This document shows positions 56,820 to 64,000 of a stretch of DNA of 64,000 nt, piece by piece (the stretch's first letter is position 1; each line of letters starts with the position of its first letter). A model generated the notes under the pieces. The model was not told the DNA's origin and did not search any database. It worked only from the letters and a program-made list of their open reading frames with translations. The position numbers were made by a program, and so were the translations under genes. Source of the DNA: Chrysoporthe austroafricana (lineage: Eukaryota > Ascomycota > Sordariomycetes > Diaporthales > Cryphonectriaceae); the NCBI GenBank assembly GCA_001051155.2, contig JYIP02000003.1, forward strand, positions 4,650,001 to 4,714,000. Reading direction: 5' to 3'.

Positions 56820-57125
56820 TCCTCCGGTAGCGGGTAGACTGGGATTAACAAAAAGACAATAACAGATGTGACTAGTCGAAACGCTTGATAGCTTTCCAAG
56901 ATGACGACTCGTCTAGTAAGTGGGCTACAGGAGGATACCAGTACTTGCTATTAAGTTACGAACCGGTGGCGGGCAGACTGGTACTGACGGTTCCAAGATG
57001 ACTAGCCGCTCGGACGTTACTCGCGGGGCTGGCTTTCAAGTGGGCTGAAGAGGAGACCAGTAGTACTTTGGTCGGGGAAATCTACATGACAGATATGACC
57101 GGTCTGCTAGCCCGATAGCTGCCTC
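56820..57125 (+). repeat. Diverged direct repeats downstream of the NACHT gene
   Basis: GGTAGCGGGTAGACTGGGA..TTCCAAGATGAC..AGTGGGCTACAGGAGGATACCAGTACT (56838-56965) is repeated in order as GGTGGCGGGCAGACTGG..TTCCAAGATGAC..AAGTGGGCTGAAGAGGAGACCAGTAGTACT (about 56966-57068). A linked motif, GATGTGACTAGTC or GATATGACCGGTCTGCTAGCC, follows. The last motif recurs at 61840-61861. Confidence 0.6.
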
Positions 57126-57363
57126 CATCAGCTGCCCCCATAAAAACGGTATTACTTCTACAGCATAACCTCGGGAGCGTGCTCAAATCGTACATGGGCT
57201 AACCGTAGGCTTGTCTGCACCCTGAAGTATTACCGCCGCCGTCCATTCCTTACTCGTATATACCTGGTACACGTTTACTCCTGCGATATCTGCCCTAGTT
57301 GCCCGCAGACGTAACCCAGAAGAAGTGCCAGAAGAAGTCCTTTGGTCAGTCAGTGATATGGAG

Positions 57364-60300
57364 TTACCATATGAAGACGGCAGGCCTTCGGGAGGGAGGG
57401 GGAAAGGGGCGGGCAAACTTACCCAGACTGGTAAGGATGACTGACTGCCAGTTGTAGAAGAGTGTCTCGGCGCCTGACCAGTGGAAGGGGGGAATGGTAT
57501 TGTCGGGAGCGATGGGCTTATGCTGCCCTCCATTGTGCCCAGGTATTTGGGCCTCTCCTGCGCTGTTATGTTGCTTATCCTCTGCAGGTGTTGTTTCTCG
57601 CGACGCTTGTGGGTTGGATCGTGCCCCGACGCTGGCAAGAGCTTCATCTATAGCCTGAACAACCATGTCTCTCAACCCCACAAGGTCGAAAAGCTCAAAT
57701 TCCCACTCTTTCAAGTCCTGAAAACCATCTTCGATGGCCTCAGGGGCCTGGGGTGTAAATAGCAGCTCCAGAATATCTCTTAACGTAGCACTGCCTGACA
57801 CCTTCCCGAACGTTATCACGAACTTGCGGATGAGTGCGGTATCCTTTAAGCTCGGCCATTGCGGACCCTGAATCAACTGTGCTTCGGGGCTGTCTCCCAC
57901 TTGCACCGTCAGCCCGAACCGGGAGCCAAGCGATATGGATGCGGACTCTCCGTCCGAGTCTCTGGAAGCTAGCCAGGGCAGCGGGCCTTCTTGTCCGGCG
58001 GATGCATCGGGGATGTGACCTGTGTTGTTGGGAAGCGCGTTCTGTAGCTTGGGCGACTCCTCTTCGGACCACCATTCGAACCGGATTCTAGGCTCTGCAC
58101 CAGCTGACAACAGACCACAGATACCTAGGTCGTAAGACAAAGCGTTCTCACTGTCTTTAGTCAAAATAAAATAGATGACGAGATTCAGCCAAGCCGAGCC
58201 TCGTAGAGGTGGGGAGAACAGTGGGACGAGAGTATGGCTCGTCACAAGAGGTTCGTTAATAGACAACCAATCCGTCTCATCAAGATTTTCGATTGTCTGT
58301 AAGGCGTCTGAATAGTAGAGGCATTCGTTTGTCTCATCGCAAGTCCAGTGAAAACAACTCCCTACAGCCCATGCCTTGGCCTCTTTGGTCGAAAACCACG
58401 GTGGATAGTTTTTCAACGCCCATTTTCCATATGTTAAGGAACTGGGGCCGTCTCGAAATGCGCAGACGAAGACAGAAGCCGTGTGTGGGGAAGGTTGCAG
58501 TTGTAGGTCCCCGGAGCTTCCTGTGTCAAATGTTGTAGTGGCCGAGATGGCTCCTTCCTTGCGAAGAATAGCCACATCCAGGGTTCTCAAGAGGCTAAAA
58601 CTAAAGCCCGAACCGCTGCAACGGAAATCACAAACATAGGACACGACCTCGGCTACAAATTGTTGGTAGGATAAAGGAGGAATGGCTCCAGTCCAGCCCG
58701 ATGGGGTAGCGTTAATAGCCTTGATTGCTGACCGGATGACTAGGTCTGCGACCGCAGGCGGATTGTGAAAACCCAGTATAGCAGAGAGCCTCTCTGGGTG
58801 TTGCTGCAAGAAGTCGTACGCGGACTGATGAGTAAAAATGAGCTTCTGCTTCGCGCGTGGACAGTCTTGCTGTATGACCGAAAATCTACCCGGGGATAGC
58901 TCCAAGAGCCCTTTGCACAAGCTTGGGATCCTGGAGATGAATTCCTCCGTCTGATGAGTAGCTTCGTCCGGTCGTATCTCGCGGGGTCTGTCGTCGGTGC
59001 TTAGATCCTCAGCGCGGAAGCATTCCCTAAGCATCGAATAATGAAACAAGCAGTAGTGCTCAAGACCCTGCTTGTATAGAGGTAAAACGGTTATTGCGAT
59101 AGCGAAAACAGCCCATGACTCTTCCCTGTAGCTGGACGGAATCCTGCTTAATATCTCTTCAAAAAACGCCTCTATTTCTGTTGGAAAGCACCGTACTGCT
59201 TCCAAAAGCTTTGTGACGTTCTGTTGGTCGTCGAGAAGGCGTTTAACCTCTCGGATTGCAAGGACGACCCAGAAGAAAACGCCTTCGGCCTTGTCGGCAA
59301 TCATTTCAATCATTCTGTGGCGACCGTCCATCGCGGCGAAATGGCGATGTTCCATGAGGCGCTCTGTTACCAGGTTCCTGATATCGTCCTGCGTGACGAC
59401 GTGCAGCCTCAGGCGTTGTTCGGCGGAGAAGGTGCCCATAAAGGCATTTTCCTCCCGGCTTGATATACAGATCTTGACTCTTTCCAATTCACTCCACTTA
59501 AGAACGCGCTGCGCGATATCGCTGTGTGTTGTATGCATATCTTCCTTAAATTCATCCATTCCGTCGATAAGAAGGAAGAACCGGTAATTTTCTGTACCTT
59601 TGGATCCTTGTAAGATGCACTGCAGAGCGTCGAAGATCTCCCTAGACTCAAGATCTGGCTTGGTGGAGGTTGGTCGTTTCTGAGAGAGGATATTAATCAG
59701 GTTGAACTGTTGGGGGCTCCAGTGCTTTGCAAAGACGATACGTATAAGCTCCGGGGCTTGAGTGAGAATCTTGTAGAGCAGCGTTCGTGCGAGCCCTTCC
59801 TCCTGGTTCTGGAGCGGGCTAGACTCTGCTGCCTTCCATGTATAGAAGCTAGCCCTGACGAGACGTCCCTGGTCTCGAGCAGCCCAGTCCTCTAGCTGTC
59901 TTTGGGTCTCCTTGGCAGTATCGATGAGTTTCATAAGAGTGCTCTTTCCACTGCCAGGCTTCCCGGTAATATGATAGGTACCGGTACCAGTACGCAGCCA
60001 TTCTCTGAAAGAGATCTTGAGATCCGGATGGCCTTTAGGAATCGAGCTGTCGTCGATACACCATTGAAAAGTGGTCCCTGCAGCTTCTTCCACTTGTATT
60101 TGTCTTGCATCCATGCCTTTAAACTTAAGGCCTTTCAGGATCCATTCGTTATTTCTCTGCTCCCGGGCGGAATTGGAATCTGCCTCTTGAATGTCTTTAA
60201 GGAAGGATTGTAGGGATTCGAGTTGCGAAATCGGGGGTCCCTTAACGAGTGAATCAATAAGAGTACGGATTTCAGCGAGCTGGGTCGAATTCTGCAGAGA

Positions 60301-60916
60301 TACCCCGTAGATTATGTCGGCATGATTGATTGCCTCGAACCTAAGTTTTATAGATGGATGTTAGTAAATATTCATAGGATGCTAGGTCTTAGGATATACG
60401 TTCCACTTGCCTCTGGACAGCGCCGTTAAATTTTATCATACATATCTCCCATTTCCGGCGAAGATCTTCAAGTATCTCTTTCTGCCACACAGTCTGCAGG
60501 CTCGCTCTGATATACTCTACCAGGGTCGGCTTATCGCCATGAGCATCTCTGTGGAACCTCTTTCGAAAGAGCGAGCGCTCGGCTTGCCTGGCCTTAGCCC
60601 TGGTCTTGTTCAGGAGCTCGAGTATACACCCGCCTAGCGCTTTGCATTCGCAAATGGTCTGCAAGAGGTGGCCTTCGGCAACCTTTTTCGCTGCTGTATA
60701 TGTCTCCGTGTCGGGAGTGGCCAATTCAGGAGTCTGGTGATCTAGTTCGCCAAGTTGCTTCTTGAAACTGGTCACGGCTTCTTCGAAACTTCGATTGTCA
60801 TCAGCAGCTCCATGTACCGCGTTGCGGAGCTTGATAACCGTAGAGATGACCTGTCCGGTAAATTCAACGAAGCTGAGGATAGCAGACGTGGTTCCAATAA
60901 TGGTTGCCGGATCCAT
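57364..60916 (-). CDS. NACHT STAND (NLR-like) protein
   Basis: The model is exons 60916-60411 and 60340-57364, giving 1160 residues. Residues 1-~165 match the fungal STAND N-terminal helical domain (MDPATIIGTTSAILSFVEFTG at the start). The linker LKGLKFKGMDARQIQVEEAA..TFQW precedes the NACHT domain. The P-loop GKPGSGKS lies at ~295-302, Walker B FFLLIDGMDEF at ~423-433, then KICISSREE and the winged-helix region. NACHT ATPases oligomerise on ligand binding and fire the N-terminal domain. The C-terminal ~500 residues show no ankyrin, WD40 or TPR repeats, so the sensor is atypical or lost. The only splice keeping frame uses an AG|GCAAGT donor (GC-AG intron) and a TTAG acceptor with a TACTAAC branch. 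Near the end, GTAAGT at ~57420 may start another intron, so the last ~20 residues are uncertain. Confidence 0.85.
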
Positions 60917-62464
60917 AGCTGCTTGGCTGTCCCGGGACTTGGCGTATGGAACTGAGCTTTACTATGGCTGACTTCAATCTGATATCGTTATACGGTCAAA
61001 CTGGATACGGATCTAGCCAAGAAAGGTACAAGGAGACACTGAAGAACAAGAGCGCCGGGACGAGAGGGTACAAGGCGGGGTAAATGCTTATGTCAGAAAT
61101 GATGGCTGGCGACGTGCAGATGCATGCAAAGCCTCATTGAATGCACAGCCCTTGAACTATCACTGGATGCTTAAGGCTCAGTGGCGCAATTAGCTTATAT
61201 GCCGATCGGTAAATAAAGCAGGGCGCAGTGTGTATTTACACTCCATTCCAAAATCTGCCGGGCTCGAGTCTAATATGAAAGCAAAACTCTGGGTCATAGC
61301 TAGCTGTTCGAGGCCTCAAGGTCGCAGAGCGCTGAGAGGGCGGTCTTTAAGGCAGGTAATAGTTGTGGCTAAGTTATTGTGATGTGCTGGGAAGGCCCAG
61401 GCATAAAGGGAAGAAGAATCCTTCTGCTGCGAGACTAGGTCCTTCCTCTCCTTGTCTCTTCAAGAATCAGTCTCTGTACTATTGGTACTACCACTAGTGT
61501 TTACAATACAAGTCTGTCACTCTGCTTCTGCTCCAGCTCAAGACCTCTTTTTGTGGGGAACAAGCGTGCAAAAGCGACATCGCTGATACGTGCATCAGCT
61601 GTACCCTTATATTTCCCTACACTTTTGGCCTAGCCTTTGCCTCTAAGGTGTGGTCTTTACATGTACCCAGTAAACTGTGTCATAGCGCAGCCGCAGCATC
61701 AATATAGCAGTAGAGTGCCTCCTAATACTTATATATAACAGCGATAAAGGTATTCTATTGCGATTATAAAAAGACATTGGTGTAAGCAGCTCTTATGCTG
61801 CGCCCTAGCTGTTTAGGTCTCCTTTACTCTGCTTACGACGATGTGACCGGTCTGCTGGCCACCATGTAACCTGGATAGAAAGCTTATGAGCATATGCGAG
61901 TTTTTTTGGACCGAGTGGAACGATGGCTATTGACTTGCACTTGGAAGAGGAGCAAAATCCTGATGTTTACGCTCGTCCTGGGTGTCCCACTCGTCGTTAG
62001 TAGAGGCAGGTCGACAAATGTCGCCCGGCCGAGGTGAAACACCCTCGGCCGAAAGTCCGGCTCCGGATCCACGCCTCACAAGCCGACCTGGAAAACTGTC
62101 ACAGGACGCCTGAGCACGTCAAGATTAGCTCCGAGCTAGACGGAGAAACCTCCCTCGAAAGAAGAAAACGTAATTTTTGCTTGGCGCCACACGAGTTGCG
62201 CGCCGTTGCCCGTCCGGATTGGTAAGTCTCGGCCGATACCTACGGGTGAGTTTTCGGATCCGGAGCGCTAGTCCGGGCTCACGATGGAGTATATAAGTTC
62301 CTAGAATCATGAGTGACCAGGCTGTTCCTCATCCGCCATTTGTTTGCCATCCATCAGAAGTCCAAGGAGAAGGACATTATTACCCTCCCCCTTGCCATCA
62401 AACATCCGACCCGTCTCATCTTGCTCTGGGCACACCACCACCACCACCACATCCCAATACAGCC
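60917..62464. other. Upstream regions of the NACHT and NAD(P)-binding genes
   Basis: 1.5 kb between divergent start codons without a supported gene. A copy of the GATGTGACCGGTCTGCTGGCC motif also found downstream of the NACHT gene lies at 61841-61861. The frame of the right-hand gene stays open for 52 codons upstream of its ATG, giving Pro/His-rich sequence that I regard as leader. Confidence 0.45.
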
Positions 62465-63295
62465 ATGCAGATCCTCCTCCTCGGCGCCACCGGCCGCACA
62501 GGCACCCTCGTCCTGCACGAGGCCATCAGGCGCGGCCACACCGTCACGGCACTGGCGCGCAGCCCGGATATCCTCGGCCTTGCCGCGGCCCAGGCGGCGG
62601 GCCGGCTCACGCTCGTCCACGGCTCCCCGCTCGACCCATCCGACGTGGCTCGGGCCGTGCAGACCGCCGCCGCCGCGGACGGGCAGCAGCAGCAGCTGGT
62701 GGTCATCTCCGCACTCAATGCGCGCCGCACGTCCGAGAGCCTCTGGGCGGCGCCGCACCCGGCGGACTCGCCGCCGAGGATGATGGCGGACAGCACCGCG
62801 AACGTGGTCTCGGCCCTCCTCCGCCACCTTCCTGCTGCCTCCCCGCCTTCCTCCTCTCCTCAGGACGGCGGCGCGGGCGCGATAGGGGCCGACAGCAACA
62901 GCGGCAGCAACAGCAACAACAAGAGGCCATTGCCGCTCAAGATCGTGGTCCTGTCGGCCCTCGGCGCGGGTAGCTCGGCGCGACACGCACACTGGCTCCT
63001 GCGGGCGCTGGTGCGAGGCAGCGGTATGCGGCACCAGTTCGCGGACCACGATGCGGTCGAGGGGGTGCTCACAGCAGCGGCGCGGGGACCGGAGGGGGGC
63101 CCACGGGTCGAATATATCCTGGTTCGCCCGACCCGGCTCGTGGAGGGGGACGGCGAGGCGAGAGTCTTCGATACCGGCCGGGGCGGTACGGTGGGGCTCA
63201 CGGAGGCCGTGTCTAGGGGCGCCGTCGCGAGGTTCCTCGTGGACGCGGCCGAGGGCGATAGGTACGACGGGGAGGCACCTATCATCGTCGGCTAA
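62465..63295 (+). CDS. NAD(P)-binding atypical short-chain reductase (NmrA/SDR-like)
   Basis: A single exon of 276 residues. The extreme N-terminus MQILLLGATGRTGTLVLHEA is the Rossmann nucleotide-binding fold of the extended/atypical SDR group (GxxGxxG form GATGRTG at 7-13), which justifies this ATG over the one at 62309. Then come HTVTALARSPD, the strand LVVISALNARRTSES and KIVVLSALGAGSS. VEYILVRPTRLVEGDGEARVF and ARFLVDAAEGDRYDGEAPII close the domain as in biliverdin-reductase-B-like and NmrA-like proteins. A Ser/Gly/Asn-rich insert of ~35 residues (130-165) is encoded by simple repeats. No catalytic YxxxK is seen, so it may be a redox sensor or a reductase of unknown substrate. Confidence 0.85.
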   Translation: MQILLLGATGRTGTLVLHEAIRRGHTVTALARSPDILGLAAAQAAGRLTLVHGSPLDPSDVARAVQTAAAADGQQQQLVVISALNARRTSESLWAAPHPADSPPRMMADSTANVVSALLRHLPAASPPSSSPQDGGAGAIGADSNSGSNSNNKRPLPLKIVVLSALGAGSSARHAHWLLRALVRGSGMRHQFADHDAVEGVLTAAARGPEGGPRVEYILVRPTRLVEGDGEARVFDTGRGGTVGLTEAVSRGAVARFLVDAAEGDRYDGEAPIIVG

Positions 63296-63752
63296 GACGT
63301 GTCAATAGCAGTGCTTCCGTGGGGTTCTCAAGCAGTGATTTGATGAGGAGCCCGAAGGGATGTGCAATGAAGGCAGGGAGGGAGGAAGGAACGAAAAATC
63401 CATTGGGTATATATCGTGTGATAGCGACAGTGCAGTCTATAAATGCAACTCTAGATTCCAGCCCCCCATTTGATTTCACGTAGATCAAGTAACTTTTGGC
63501 GAAGGAGCGCCTCAAAATGGAAAGAGAATGCCTCCAGTCTGACATGAGAAGAGAAAAAGAAAAATCGGGGTATCAAGCGTTCAGAGTTAGAAATCAAAAA
63601 AAGAGACCAGGGCCGCCACCGTCAGAGGGTCTAAAAGGAAACTTGCTCGTTCGCTTCGTCCTATGTCATCACCTTTCTCTCATTCTAGGTTTTTTTTCGC
63701 ATTCTCGTAGGTGTGCAGACTGAGCGCTCGGGCGTTCCGGGCCCGGCGAGGT
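63296..63752. other. Convergent 3' flanks
   Basis: No gene is supported; purine-rich stretches only. Confidence 0.4.
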
Positions 63753-63983
63753 CTAGTTCAGGCTCACCGGCATACTGGACAGATCCCACTGGTCCATGTC
63801 CCAGTAAGAAAGGTCCTCGAAGAACTGTGCGGGCAGCCACGTTAGTTCCAGCCACGCGGGCACCGGCAGGTGGCCAGGGTAAAAAAAGGGGGGAGACTTG
63901 CCGTGGCCGGGTCGAACTGCGGCGGCTGCATGGCCTGTGGCGCATACGGGTCCATCGGCGTGCTGGGGCCGGACAGCTGCTTC
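63753..63983 (-). CDS. 3' exons of a gene continuing beyond the window (partial)
   Basis: On the minus strand, a TACTAACGCAG branch and acceptor at 63984-63994 opens an exon (63983-63902) encoding KQLSGPSTPMDPYAPQAMQ and on to PPQFDPAT. This joins a last exon (63824-63753) encoding FFEDLSYWDMDQWDLSSMPV and then SLN with a TAG stop. The joint keeps frame only with a GC donor (ACG|GCAAGT). The acidic, aromatic C-terminus after a Pro/Gln-rich stretch resembles the tail of a fungal transcription regulator, but no DNA-binding domain is in view, so this is a guess. Confidence 0.55.
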   Translation of the reverse strand, partial: EAAVRPQHADGPVCATGHAAAAVRPGHGKSPPFFYPGHLPVPAWLELTWLPAQFFEDLSYWDMDQWDLSSMPVSLN

Positions 63984-64000
63984 CTGCGTTAGTAACGACT

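Noticed and set aside
61884..62310. Short frames on both strands upstream of the NAD(P)-binding gene
   Set aside because: No similarity to known domains and no supporting start context.

Overview
This is nuclear DNA from a filamentous ascomycete (Pezizomycotina, most likely Sordariomycetes). The evidence is short GT..AG introns with CTAAC/CTGAC-type branch sites, GC-rich coding sequence set in AT-richer intergenic DNA, and fungus-specific families: DASH subunit Dad1, Rho4 with a long N-terminal extension, HET, a NACHT STAND protein and a LaeA-type methyltransferase. A 5S rRNA-like relic resembles the dispersed 5S genes of Neurospora-type fungi. No bacterial-style operon, CRISPR array or viral genome is visible.

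Layout. 0-14 kb is housekeeping: the 3' end of a Pro/Ala/Gln-rich protein, a four-exon Cys/His-repeat protein, DAD1, RHO4, elongin C and the lariat debranching enzyme DBR1. 14-20 kb is accessory: a minus-strand gene fusing a trypsin-like protease fold to a ubiquitin-like domain, divergent from a gene for a C-terminally membrane-anchored protein. 22-38 kb is mostly core genes: an Rtp1/TANGO6-like factor, an unknown acidic protein, an AT-hook protein with a ubiquitin-binding-type motif, threonine synthase and a SAM methyltransferase with a 66-bp minisatellite in its first exon. A gene-poor stretch at 27-31 kb carries two tRNA-derived SINE-like repeats.

38-47 kb is gene-poor. It holds a three-repeat GPI-type cell-surface protein, a 5S-derived sequence, and a decayed short-chain dehydrogenase gene split by about 1.7 kb of repeats: one copy of a dispersed element plus a MITE-like inverted repeat studded with a 26-bp palindrome. 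47-52 kb carries metabolic genes: a kappa-class glutathione transferase, an SCP-x-type thiolase and a CYTH-domain thiamine-triphosphatase-like protein. 52-61 kb is again accessory, with a HET-domain gene, a second copy of the dispersed element, an unrecognised gene relic and a NACHT STAND (NLR-like) gene. The end has a small NAD(P)-binding protein and the 3' end of a gene leaving the window.

The most interesting theme is three loci of the fungal allorecognition/programmed-cell-death type (protease-ULD with membrane partner, HET, NACHT) in about 45 kb, interleaved with mobile-element debris. Exon boundaries come from splice consensus, frame continuity and family conservation; no transcript data or database search was available.
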